Positions 51,176-59,550 of a stretch of 64,000 bases of DNA are shown here, in pieces. The translations under genes were made by a program, and so were the position numbers. Positions within the stretch are counted from its first letter, which is position 1. The number at the start of each line of letters is the position of its first letter. The DNA comes from Bacillota bacterium (GTDB taxonomy: Bacteria; Bacillota; Bacilli; Paenibacillales; NBRC-103111), in assembly GCA_023388055.1 (NCBI GenBank), contig JAEWGW010000029.1:1-64000 (forward strand), written 5' to 3'. A model generated the notes under the pieces. It worked only from the letters and a program-made list of their open reading frames with translations, was not told the DNA's origin and did not search any database.

Positions 51176-52111
51176 ATGAAATCATTGGCCATCCGGGTAT
51201 CGGATCATCCTGCCCTGCAAAGCCAGAAGCTGCATGACCGGATGACAGACAGCATGGGTACGGCATTGATAAATACGGCATTGGAATTTCGCCGGTACCC
51301 GGGCTATTCGGAGATTGTTCTGGAGTTTTTCGGCGGCGCCAAGGGGTTGGGTAAAGGAGCAAAAAATTTGCAGGAATGGCCGGAGGCTATCGGAAGGGTC
51401 CTGGCTGATTTCATTGTGGACGAATGTGAAGTGGAGCTGCTTCGCCGCCTGATCCGAAAAGACAAGCGTTATTCCGAAGGGGAACAAGAAGAGATTCTGA
51501 CATACTGCAAGCAATTGGAGGAGGTAAGCGATTTTGCCCCCGCGGCACTGGCGGAAGCCTCTCCCAGCCGGGCACGCAAACGCAGCATGCTGCTTCAGGA
51601 TCTGGAGGATTGTCTTCGCCCTGGGGTCACACTTGATCTGGAGGGTTTCTTCCGGTTCAGGCTGAAGCGTTATGGGGCGGAACTGAAGGAGATGCTTGAA
51701 TACGCCTCCGATGAATATCTGATGGACCAGCAATACAAGGAGTTTATTTCACTGCTCCGCTATTTTGTTTATGTTCAGGATTCCAAGATGCCCTTGGCCC
51801 ATATCATCCACCAAGGGGGACATAATTTCTTGCTTCTGGATAACGAGTTAAATCCGATCGATACAGAAAAGCTGGACACCACCTACAGAGTGGAGTTTAT
51901 GGACAAGGATTATAATTTAGAGGATATGATTGTCAGCTCTCTCTTGACCATTGCCCCGGAGAGGATCTGTATCCATACCCGGGAGCCGGAGCTGCCGGTT
52001 ATCAAAACCCTCGCTCAAATATTCGAAAACCGCACGGAGATCTGCGAGCTGTGCAGGTCCTGTGAATCGATAATCGCTCCTTTGGAGCAGCAGGATAAAT
52101 TGTCCCCTTGA
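51176..52111 (+). CDS. ytxC: YtxC-like sporulation protein
   Basis: A 311-residue protein; the second half (FFRFRLKRYGAELKEMLEYASDEYLMDQQYKEFISLLRYFV region, about 160-205) is typical of the YtxC family. It lies directly before thrS, as ytxC does in Bacillus. No membrane segment or enzyme motif is visible. GGGAGTGAGCG precedes the ATG. A possible mother-cell-type promoter (GTATATC ~13 bp CATATACT, about 51080-51110) is a weak guess. Confidence 0.78.
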   Translation: MKSLAIRVSDHPALQSQKLHDRMTDSMGTALINTALEFRRYPGYSEIVLEFFGGAKGLGKGAKNLQEWPEAIGRVLADFIVDECEVELLRRLIRKDKRYSEGEQEEILTYCKQLEEVSDFAPAALAEASPSRARKRSMLLQDLEDCLRPGVTLDLEGFFRFRLKRYGAELKEMLEYASDEYLMDQQYKEFISLLRYFVYVQDSKMPLAHIIHQGGHNFLLLDNELNPIDTEKLDTTYRVEFMDKDYNLEDMIVSSLLTIAPERICIHTREPELPVIKTLAQIFENRTEICELCRSCESIIAPLEQQDKLSP

Positions 52112-52137
52112 TTTGCGGGGAGAGGTTGTTTTATAAT
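52108..52137 (+). promoter_or_regulatory. Promoter of thrS
   Basis: TTGATT, 18 bp, TATAAT, overlapping the end of ytxC; start of the T-box transcript. Confidence 0.65.
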
Positions 52138-52149
52138 ATGGAATATGTT

Positions 52150-52458
52150 TGGCACTGACCGAAGACATGGGCCTCTGGTTCACGGAACAGAGAGGGAAGC
52201 CTTGGCTGCAAGCTTCTCCCGGTAACGAATCCTGGGCTTACCCCTTTGCGAGCTGCAGAATGGAAGGTTGTTTCCTCTGGTACGGCGGGGCCGTGAATAA
52301 GGAGCAATGAGTATATTCTGCCGGGGCATTCCCGTTACCGGATGATTACAAGAGGGCATCTGCCGCTTATTTCCTAGAGAAACACGCTGCAGACTGCTGA
52401 ATTAGGGTGGAACCACGAGCCGACGCACTCGTCCCTTCAGGGATGAAGTGCGTTTTTT
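52150..52458 (+). ncRNA. T-box leader of thrS
   Basis: A ~300-base structured leader with the T-box AGGGTGGAACCACG at 52404-52417, then the terminator CGCACTCGTCCC/GGATGAAGTGCG with six T at 52424-52458. Uncharged tRNA-Thr pairing to the T-box should favour the antiterminator. I could not place the specifier codon with certainty. Confidence 0.92.
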
Positions 52459-52496
52459 GCATGCTTATTATTTTTGCGAAATGAGGGGACGACACA

Positions 52497-54461
52497 ATGG
52501 CGAATGCAGCTGGCATTGACAATGTTAAAGTAACGCTGCCCGACGGGGCGGTGCGGGAATATCCCAAAGGCACAACCATCGAAGGAGTGGCGGAATCCAT
52601 CAGCTCCGGGCTGAAGAAGAACGCTCTGGCCGGCAAGGTGAACGGCAAGGTTGTCGATTTGGCAACCGGATTGAATGAGGATGCGGAGGTGGCGATTATT
52701 ACCGGCGACTCCGAGGAAGGAGTGGAGGTGCTCCGGCACAGCTGCGCCCACCTGATGGCCCAGGCTATCAAACGTGTGTTTAAGGATCAGCATGTGAAGC
52801 TGGGCATTGGTCCGGTTATTGAAGACGGCTTCTATTATGACATCGACATGGAAACTCCGGTTTCCTCCGAGGATTTTGCCAGAATTGAGAAGGAAATGGA
52901 GCGGATCGTCCAGGAGAATCTGCCTGTGACCCGCAGAGAGGTATCCCGTGAAGAGGCGCTGCGCATCTATACAGAGATGAATGATCCTCTGAAGCTGGAG
53001 CTGATCCGCGATTTACCGGAGGATTCGGTGATTACGATCTATGAGCAGGGTGAATTCTTCGATCTGTGCCGCGGCCCCCATGTTCCCTCCACCGGCAAAA
53101 TCAAGATCTTCAAGCTGCTCAGCCTGGCCGGTGCTTACTGGCGCGGCGATGCCAAGAATAAGATGCTGCAGCGGATTTACGGTACTGCCTTCAACAAAAA
53201 GGCACAGCTGGACGAGCATCTCCATTACCTGGAGGAAGCCAAAAAACGGGATCACCGGAAGCTGGGCAAGGAGCTGAAAATTTTCTCCTTTGCCAAGGAA
53301 GTTGGCCAGGGGATTCCCCTGTGGCTGCCCAATGGCGCCAAGCTCCGCCGCACCATGGAACGGTATATCGTGGATCTGGAGGAGCGTCTCGGATACCAGC
53401 ATGTGTATACTCCGGTGCTGGGCAATGTGGAGTTGTACAAGATTTCCGGCCACTGGGACCACTATCAGGAGGACATGTTCCCGCCGATGGCTTTGGACAA
53501 TGAGGAATATGTGCTGCGTCCGATGAACTGCCCCCATCACATGATGGTCTACAAAAGCGACATGCGCAGCTACCGGGATCTGCCGGTGCGGGTTGCTGAG
53601 CTGGGCATGATGCACCGCTACGAAATGTCCGGCGCCCTGACCGGTCTTCACCGGGTCCGGGCTATGACCTTGAACGACGCTCATATCTTCTGCCGTCCCG
53701 ACCAGATCAAGGAAGAATTCGCCCGGGTGGTGAACCTGATCCGCCGGGTGTACGAGGATTTCGGCATTAAGGAATACCGTTTCCGCCTGTCCTACCGGGA
53801 CCCCAAGGATACCGAGAAATATTTCCCCAACGATGAAATGTGGGAAACCTCCCAGCGGATGCTGAAGGAAGTAGTGGAGGAGCTGGGTCTGCCATATTAT
53901 GAAGCGGAAGGGGAAGCTGCCTTCTACGGCCCCAAGCTGGACGTGCAGATCAAAACTGCGCTGAAGAAGGAAGAAACCCTCTCCACCGCCCAACTGGATT
54001 TCCTGCTGCCGGAGCGCTTCCAACTGGAATACACCGGCGACGACGGCCAGAAGCACCGTCCGGTGGTTATCCACCGCGGCATTATCAGCACTATGGAGCG
54101 GATGACAGCATACCTGCTTGAGAATTTTGCCGGTGCTTTCCCCACCTGGCTGGCGCCTCTTCAGGCCCGTGTTATCCCCGTGTCTCCAGCCTTCGAAGCG
54201 TATGCAACTGCCTGCAACGAGAAGCTGGCGGAAGCCGGCATCCGCGCCGAAGCGGATCAACGCAATGAGAAGCTGGGCTATAAGATTAGAGAGGCACAGC
54301 TGGAGAAAATTCCGTACATGCTGGTCTGCGGTGAAAATGAAGCGAACAGCGGCACCCTCTCTGTGCGGATGCGCGGCGGAGTGGACAAGGGTGTTATGAG
54401 CCTGGAGGATGTAGTGGCTCTGATCACCGAGGATATTGCCACAAAAACCAAAGTGGAATAA
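52497..54461 (+). CDS. thrS: Threonine-tRNA ligase
   Basis: A 654-residue class II synthetase. Domains: TGS (1-65), editing/SAD domain (HSCAHLMAQAIKRVF with the HxxxH site near residue 80, then CRGPHVPSTG), catalytic core (YRPMNCPHH zinc region, RVAELGMMHRYEMSGALTGLHRVR motif 2, HRGIISTMERM), and the anticodon-binding domain. GAGGGGACG is upstream. It is controlled by the T-box leader. Confidence 0.97.
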   Translation: MANAAGIDNVKVTLPDGAVREYPKGTTIEGVAESISSGLKKNALAGKVNGKVVDLATGLNEDAEVAIITGDSEEGVEVLRHSCAHLMAQAIKRVFKDQHVKLGIGPVIEDGFYYDIDMETPVSSEDFARIEKEMERIVQENLPVTRREVSREEALRIYTEMNDPLKLELIRDLPEDSVITIYEQGEFFDLCRGPHVPSTGKIKIFKLLSLAGAYWRGDAKNKMLQRIYGTAFNKKAQLDEHLHYLEEAKKRDHRKLGKELKIFSFAKEVGQGIPLWLPNGAKLRRTMERYIVDLEERLGYQHVYTPVLGNVELYKISGHWDHYQEDMFPPMALDNEEYVLRPMNCPHHMMVYKSDMRSYRDLPVRVAELGMMHRYEMSGALTGLHRVRAMTLNDAHIFCRPDQIKEEFARVVNLIRRVYEDFGIKEYRFRLSYRDPKDTEKYFPNDEMWETSQRMLKEVVEELGLPYYEAEGEAAFYGPKLDVQIKTALKKEETLSTAQLDFLLPERFQLEYTGDDGQKHRPVVIHRGIISTMERMTAYLLENFAGAFPTWLAPLQARVIPVSPAFEAYATACNEKLAEAGIRAEADQRNEKLGYKIREAQLEKIPYMLVCGENEANSGTLSVRMRGGVDKGVMSLEDVVALITEDIATKTKVE

Positions 54462-54484
54462 ACAAGTTAAATATCTGTGTTCAA

Positions 54485-54517
54485 GAAAAAGCGCGGAGCT
54501 GCGCTTTTTCTTTTTTT
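54485..54517 (+). terminator. Intrinsic terminator after thrS
   Basis: A 10 bp stem GAAAAAGCGC/GCGCTTTTTC with a 6-base loop and T run. Confidence 0.85.
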
Positions 54518-54631
54518 CTTAGGGCACGCATATCCCTCCTGATTCTGGGAATCGTATAATCGAAGTTTGTCTGGGGATAGGATGTTCTCCTGCAGGGCAA
54601 CCTTCATTATTAGGGGAGGGTATATCACTAC

Positions 54632-55402
54632 ATGAGCGATGGCAGGTTAGTCAGTTTGGTGCAGCGTACGGGAATGTTGGTTCTATGGATCAGCCTAATC
54701 ACGTGTTTGCTTCCAAACAGCAATACCGGCAATATCCTGCAGGAAATGGGAGTGGATGCTTCAGCAGCCTCCTTGGGGGAGGCCAAGGCGGAAGCCGCCC
54801 ACCTTTCAGCAGGCCCCACCCGGTCTCCGGCAGCCGCAACACAGACGGAACACACATCCCAGCAGGCTGGCGCCGCAGCAGGCAATACCGTTACCGAGCA
54901 GAATGAAGCCGCTCTGGTAAAGGAAGTGCTGGGGCGGATCCGGACCTCTCATCTGGAGAACGTGGATCCGGATCATATAGAAATGGTGGAGGTCGTGGCT
55001 ACCGGCTATACCGCCGGCAAGGAGTCCACCGGGAAATCTCCGGGCCACCCCGAATATGGCATTACTTATTCCGGCGTAAAGGTCCGTAAGGATGATTTCT
55101 CCACCATTGCCGCCGACCCCGCGATATTCCCGATCGGGACCATTATGTATATCCCGGGATATGGCTTCGGCGTGGTGGCCGATACGGGCGGAGCCATCAA
55201 AGGACATAAGATTGATCTTTATTTTGTCACCAAGCAGCAGGTGTATGAGCAGTGGGGCAAACGCAAGGTGAAGGTGCTGGTGCTGCGCAAGGGCAGCGGC
55301 CGGGTGACCGAAGCGATGATGAATGACCTGAATAATGCAGCGGATGCCATTCCGGTGGAAAAATCCTTGGATCTGCTGGCTGATTTGGGTCGCAAGGAAT
55401 AG
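54632..55402 (+). CDS. 3D (Asp-Asp-Asp) domain protein, probable cell-wall lytic enzyme
   Basis: A 256-residue exported protein: a hydrophobic N-terminal segment, an Ala/Thr/Gln-rich linker, and a C-terminal 3D domain. The three catalytic Asp lie in the usual places (VVATGYTAG start, then SGVKVRKDDFSTIAADPAIFPIGTI, VVADTGGAIKGHKIDLYF). The domain is the double-psi barrel of lytic transglycosylase-like proteins (YabE, YuiC, Rpf-related). GGGGAGGG precedes the ATG by 11 bases. Confidence 0.85.
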   Translation: MSDGRLVSLVQRTGMLVLWISLITCLLPNSNTGNILQEMGVDASAASLGEAKAEAAHLSAGPTRSPAAATQTEHTSQQAGAAAGNTVTEQNEAALVKEVLGRIRTSHLENVDPDHIEMVEVVATGYTAGKESTGKSPGHPEYGITYSGVKVRKDDFSTIAADPAIFPIGTIMYIPGYGFGVVADTGGAIKGHKIDLYFVTKQQVYEQWGKRKVKVLVLRKGSGRVTEAMMNDLNNAADAIPVEKSLDLLADLGRKE

Positions 55403-55442
55403 AATAAACGAATCCGGACAGGCTCTGTTTTCCCGATTAGGG

Positions 55443-55480
55443 TGTGTCTGAAAACTCCTCAACGAGTTTTCAGACACGGC
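55443..55480. repeat. Short hairpin element, copy 2 of 3
   Basis: GTGTCTGAAAACTC...GAGTTTTCAGACAC, a 14 bp near-perfect stem, then GGCC. It lies downstream of the 3D-domain gene. It may act as a terminator but has no T run. Confidence 0.6.
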
Positions 55481-55565
55481 CCGGGGGAAGACGGGGCCTG
55501 TTTGGCTTGCCACCCGTGGCAGTATGTGTAAAAATAGGAAGGACTAAAGATAAAGGAGATGGAGT

Positions 55566-57050
55566 ATGAATTTTCTTCAAAAGACACGCGCATCGTGGCT
55601 GGCGTTAGTGTTGACGCTGGCGCTGCCGGTTCTGCCTGCTCATGCTCAAACAGCACCTTCCGTAGAAGCGGAAGCCGCGGCAAGCAGCCCGAGTGCATGG
55701 GCAATGGAGGATGTGGCTTACACCAAGCTCCACCAATTGGCGGCGGAGCCGTTTTTTGCGGACTACCAGGCGCCGGCTACGGTTGGCGAGCTGAATGCTG
55801 TCGGCTCCACCCTGGAGCAAAAACTCGCTGCCCGTTTGCAATCGGTGACAGATGGAGTTTACGGCAATACACCGACCGCAGTGGAAGCATCAAGCATAGC
55901 GGCAACCCGGCAGGATGCGGCAGTAGTATTGTATGCGGCTATCCGGGACAGCCTGCCCCAGATCAAGCCTGTAACTGGCAAAACGGCGGTTTATCCGGAG
56001 CTGGACGTGCTGACCGGAGTTACGGCGGAAGCGGTCCGTTATGTGGCCGACCACGGCATTCTGAAGGGCAAGCAGGACGGAAGCCTGAGTTTGGCGGATC
56101 CGTTGACCCGGGAGCAGCTTCTCTCCCTGACGTACCGGACTTATGAGTTTGTTGTCCAGGAAAGCAATACCGCCTCCAAGGGGCTGGTGTGGAAGGTGAC
56201 GGGGGGGAAAAGCCCGGTTTACGTGCTGGGCTCCATCCATATCGGCGACATCAGCATTTACCCGTTGGACAACCTGATCAAGGATGCATATGAAGGCTCG
56301 TCGTACCTGGCGGTGGAAGCGGATATAACCCAGGATGCCGAGGGCATTCAGTATATGGGCGAAAAGGCGGTTTTCTCCGACGGCACCACCCTCGATAAGC
56401 ATGTATCGGCGGAAACCTACAAGCTGTTTGCGGAAACCATGGAGAAGGCAGGCATCGGCGAGGATGTGTACAAAACGCTGAAGCCTTGGTATGCGGCTCT
56501 CCTGCTGCAAAACCTTAGCTTGTCCGAGGCTTCGTACAGCGCCAATCTGGGACTGGATGTTTACTTCCTGTCGGAAGCCGCCAAAATTCAAAAGCCTGTT
56601 TTGCAGGTAGAGGGCATCAAGTTCCAGGTGGATATGTTCGATTCCTTCACCCCCAAGCTGCAGGAGGAATTTTTGTCGGAGACGCTGAAGGCCAGCCAAG
56701 GCCAAACGGCGGAAGCTGCAGCCGGCGGACAGAACAGCGGGGAGGCCGCAGCCAATGACCAGGCGCAAATGATGCAAGCTCTTTTGCATCACTGGAGCAC
56801 CGGAAACGCGGCGGAATTCGGCAAGCTGATCGCCCGCTCCAATGAAGCGGAAGCCGGCGAGAGCGAATTTAACCGGATTTTCTGGGATGAGCGCAACAAG
56901 AATATGTTCCACGCGGTAGAAAAATATCTGGGCGATGCTGCCGGCCACAGCTACTTTGTAGTGGTGGGTGCGGGTCACCTGTTCGGCGATACCGGTGTAT
57001 TGAAGGAGCTTGAAAAAGCCGGATATACCCTGGAACAGCTGCTGGACTAG
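55566..57050 (+). CDS. Secreted TraB/GumN-type protein with an SLH-like segment
   Basis: A 494-residue exported protein (signal LALVLTLALPVLPAHA). An N-terminal region includes an S-layer-homology-like repeat (VRYVADHGILKGKQDGSLSLADPLTREQLL near 158-187). From ~205 to the end is a TraB/GumN domain: VYVLGSIHIGDISIYPL, YLAVEADI, and YFVVVGAGHLFGDTGVLKELEKAGY, with conserved GxxH and E motifs. Homologous Tiki proteins are metalloproteases. An Ala/Gly/Gln-rich loop interrupts the domain at about 375-400. Such an SLH plus GumN pairing suggests a wall-attached peptidase; this is inference. Confidence 0.85.
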   Translation: MNFLQKTRASWLALVLTLALPVLPAHAQTAPSVEAEAAASSPSAWAMEDVAYTKLHQLAAEPFFADYQAPATVGELNAVGSTLEQKLAARLQSVTDGVYGNTPTAVEASSIAATRQDAAVVLYAAIRDSLPQIKPVTGKTAVYPELDVLTGVTAEAVRYVADHGILKGKQDGSLSLADPLTREQLLSLTYRTYEFVVQESNTASKGLVWKVTGGKSPVYVLGSIHIGDISIYPLDNLIKDAYEGSSYLAVEADITQDAEGIQYMGEKAVFSDGTTLDKHVSAETYKLFAETMEKAGIGEDVYKTLKPWYAALLLQNLSLSEASYSANLGLDVYFLSEAAKIQKPVLQVEGIKFQVDMFDSFTPKLQEEFLSETLKASQGQTAEAAAGGQNSGEAAANDQAQMMQALLHHWSTGNAAEFGKLIARSNEAEAGESEFNRIFWDERNKNMFHAVEKYLGDAAGHSYFVVVGAGHLFGDTGVLKELEKAGYTLEQLLD

Positions 57051-57051
57051 G

Positions 57052-57107
57052 GCGTTTCTGAAAACTCCGAGGGGAGCAGATTTTAGCGAGTTTTCAAACT
57101 CGGCCTG
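57052..57107. repeat. Short hairpin element, copy 3 of 3
   Basis: GTTTCTGAAAACTC and GAGTTTTCAAACTC with an AGATTTTAGC interior, then GGCCT. It follows the TraB/GumN gene. Confidence 0.5.
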
Positions 57108-57171
57108 ATTTCTTCTGAAAACAAGAAACCGTCAGGACGGCCATGTGGCTGATCCTGGCGGTTATTATATT

Positions 57172-57576
57172 TTAGCGGTTCTTTAATTTTTCGATCTCAG
57201 TATGAAGCTTTAGCTGATCATAGTGGATGATTTTGATGCTGTATTCATGATTGCCGATGTCGGTATCATGCCTCTGGAGGTGCAGCTCGAAACGTTTGAC
57301 ATCCTCATTTGTTTCCAGAACAGCTCTGCGGATGAGGGGGATATCGGCCACTACAGCTTCCACCCTCTCCAGTCTGGATTCCACTCTGTCCATTCTTGTT
57401 TCCAGGCTGTCCAGTCTTGAGTCCAGATTGTCTAGTCTGGTTTCTACTCTCCCCAGTCTGGACTCCAAATTGTCCAGTCGGCCGTCCATTTTTTCCAGTT
57501 GCTGGTGAATTAGTTCTTGTCCTTTATGAAGCAATTGCATCTGCTCCAGCAATTGAGTCATTACCTGCTCGCTCAT
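57172..57576 (-). CDS. Coiled-coil hypothetical protein
   Basis: A 134-residue protein, almost entirely alpha-helical. A seven-residue repeat of the type L-D/G-x-L/V-E-S/T-R runs about eight times (DNLESRLGRVETRLDNLD...), an ideal coiled coil, then a C-terminal basic/His segment. No catalytic motif is visible. The DNA repeats cause long shadow frames on the plus strand. AGGAGGG is before the ATG. Such proteins are common in Paenibacillaceae, and their role is unknown. Confidence 0.78.
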   Translation of the reverse strand: MSEQVMTQLLEQMQLLHKGQELIHQQLEKMDGRLDNLESRLGRVETRLDNLDSRLDSLETRMDRVESRLERVEAVVADIPLIRRAVLETNEDVKRFELHLQRHDTDIGNHEYSIKIIHYDQLKLHTEIEKLKNR

Positions 57577-57821
57577 AGCATCCCTCCTGTTAACTTTCCT
57601 GGGGATTGTGACCCCATTATACCGTCTCCCCCCTTATCTGACAATGGCGTAAAGTCTTCTGTCGAACAATCGGATTGGCGACGCAAAAAAGGCGCCACAG
57701 CTCCCCGACGGGATACCGCAGCGCCTGCTTGGCGTCTGTTTTGTTTGTTCATGCATAAGTATAGCATGGAGGCTCTGGGGGGTAAACAGACTGCTTCATT
57801 CCTTCGTCTGGCCATGCGGCC

Positions 57822-57995
57822 TGCAAAAGTGCATCTAAATTCGCCCTGGATCCCCTTTTAACCGGCTTATCCTGCAAAAGTACATCTATTTCTCGCTAAA
57901 ACAGCTGAACGGAAGGAATTTGAGAGAAATAACTGCACTTTTGCATTTGAACTCTCCACTAAGGGGTTGAGGCCCGAAATAACTGCACTTTTGCA
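57822..57995. repeat. Four-part spaced inverted element, family III
   Basis: Motif TGCAAAAGTGCA...TATTTC, forward at 57822 and 57873, reverse at 57926 and 57976. Spacing is 51, 53 and 50 bp. It fills most of the gap between the two minus-strand genes; no ORF is seen there. Confidence 0.8.
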
Positions 57996-58061
57996 TTTTG
58001 GCGCCGCTTGTTCATGCTGTCAACAACTCGTTTTTTGACGCAGCAGCCCGATATGCCCCAG

Positions 58062-59111
58062 CTACCCATTGGAGGCGGGAGCTGCAACAGGAATCGGTTT
58101 GTTCTGGCTGTCCGCATAAGGCTGGTCCAGCAGCGTCATGAGTTCATTTTCCCAAAGCCGCTTCACCTCAGCCAGCTCCTCTGCTGTAAGGGGCGGGCAG
58201 TCCGGGGCTGAGGCAAATTCCTTCAGGCTCCCTTCCGAGGTGATGTTGGGAAGCACGGAAGCGACCACGGGGGAGGACAGGGAGAAGAGAATGGCAGCCT
58301 GTCCAATAGTCCGGCCTGTTTCCGGTCCGTACAGGAAGCTCAGCTTTTCCACAGCCTGCAGCCCGCGGCCCATCCAGTCATGCTTCCGGTGGTTCCGGTG
58401 ATCCGACTTATCGTAATGCTTGGCCGGATTATAAGAGCCGTCCAGGAGACCGGAGGCGTGGGGCACCCGCACCACCAGCCCGACCCCGCTTTCCTCGGCA
58501 GGCTGCAGGAACTTGTTGGTGGGCCACTGCTCCAGCAGATTGTAAATCACCTGCATCATGGACATGCCCTTGCGGTGGCGGAGGGCCCACAAGCCCTCAT
58601 CATGCCAGCCGATGTCCGGTCCCAATGCCGGCCCGTACGCCCGGATTTTGCCTTCCTCCTTCAAACGCTCCAGCGTCTCGAACACCGCATCATCCTGCAG
58701 CGTCTCCTGACGGACATTGTGCAGCTGATAAAGATCGATATAGTCGGTGCCCAGACGGCGCAGGCTTTGCTCACAGGCATAGCGGATATGCTCCGGTGTC
58801 CACAGCTGGGGCATTTCGGAAAAACCCTTGCGCTCACCTTTTTGGCTGTAGATGTCGTATCCGAACTTGGTGGCGATCACAAGCCGGTCCCGTTTGCCCT
58901 GGAAGGCTTCCTGAAGAATGGTTTCCCCTTCTCCAAGTGCATAGGTATCCGCTGTATCATAGAAGGTAATGCCCGTATCCAGCGCCTCCTGCAGAAGCCG
59001 GACCCCAAAGCTCCGGTCCTTAACTCCCCACCAGGTGGTAGCCACCGACCAAACACCGAAGCCAACCTCCGATACCCGTAAATCCGTTCCCGTCAATGTG
59101 CGGTATTTCAC
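58062..59111 (-). CDS. Aldo/keto reductase
   Basis: A 349-residue NADPH-dependent oxidoreductase of the YajO/YdbC type. The fold landmarks are GFGVWSVA, the catalytic Asp/Tyr in FYDTADTYALGEGE, Lys in IATKFGYD, and His in YIDLYQLHNV. GTG 59111 is preferred: GGGAGGA lies 8 bases upstream, while the longer frame starts with TTG. Substrate unknown. It is a single-gene unit. Confidence 0.88.
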   Translation of the reverse strand: MKYRTLTGTDLRVSEVGFGVWSVATTWWGVKDRSFGVRLLQEALDTGITFYDTADTYALGEGETILQEAFQGKRDRLVIATKFGYDIYSQKGERKGFSEMPQLWTPEHIRYACEQSLRRLGTDYIDLYQLHNVRQETLQDDAVFETLERLKEEGKIRAYGPALGPDIGWHDEGLWALRHRKGMSMMQVIYNLLEQWPTNKFLQPAEESGVGLVVRVPHASGLLDGSYNPAKHYDKSDHRNHRKHDWMGRGLQAVEKLSFLYGPETGRTIGQAAILFSLSSPVVASVLPNITSEGSLKEFASAPDCPPLTAEELAEVKRLWENELMTLLDQPYADSQNKPIPVAAPASNG

Positions 59112-59264
59112 TCTGAGTCCTCCCTTAAGCAATCATTAAAATATTCATTCTAACGTAAGATTAAGTTTATCATAAAGGATCAGGAAATTCGAAAATTCGC
59201 GTAGTTCCATTACATAAAACCACCAGTCAAATCTCATAATACGAATGGCGAGGAGGTGATTTCC

Positions 59265-59384
59265 ATGGCCAAAAACAGCAAAAGCAAACGGGCTCCCCAG
59301 GACAATGCTGAATTCGCGGACGAAATCTCCGTGAAGAACATAAGCAAACCTGCCAAAGGCGCATCCGACAAAGCGAATAAATAG
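59265..59384 (+). CDS. 39-residue basic peptide with an optimal ribosome site
   Basis: ATG 59265 sits 5 bases after AGGAGGTGA, a full match to the anti-Shine-Dalgarno, and a terminator follows 18 bases after the stop. The product is hydrophilic and Lys/Ala/Ser-rich (AKNSKSKRAPQ, then NAEFADEISVKNI) with no membrane segment or Cys. The composition is reminiscent of small spore proteins, but I cannot assign it. The ribosome site implies high expression. Confidence 0.7.
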   Translation: MAKNSKSKRAPQDNAEFADEISVKNISKPAKGASDKANK

Positions 59385-59402
59385 GCGGTTATCCGCCGCG
59401 GA

Positions 59403-59429
59403 GGAAGAGACGCGCGCTCTTCCTTTTTT
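59403..59429 (+). terminator. Intrinsic terminator
   Basis: A 7 bp stem GGAAGAG/CTCTTCC, loop ACGCGCG and six T; it closes the 39-codon gene. Confidence 0.8.
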
Positions 59430-59550
59430 GTTGCCGGAAGAGTCCGCCTCCGTCCCGGGACTGAGACGAGGCTCCTCCCACCGCCTCTTTTCGGCTCCCG
59501 CAAAAAAGGCTACACTGGAGCTATACAGCATGGAGCATGGGGGTATAGTC

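Noticed and set aside
57223..57578. Several plus-strand frames rich in Ser, Val and Leu at the coiled-coil gene
   Set aside because: They are antisense shadows of its heptad DNA repeats; the minus-strand gene has an AGGAGGG site and a proper coiled-coil pattern.
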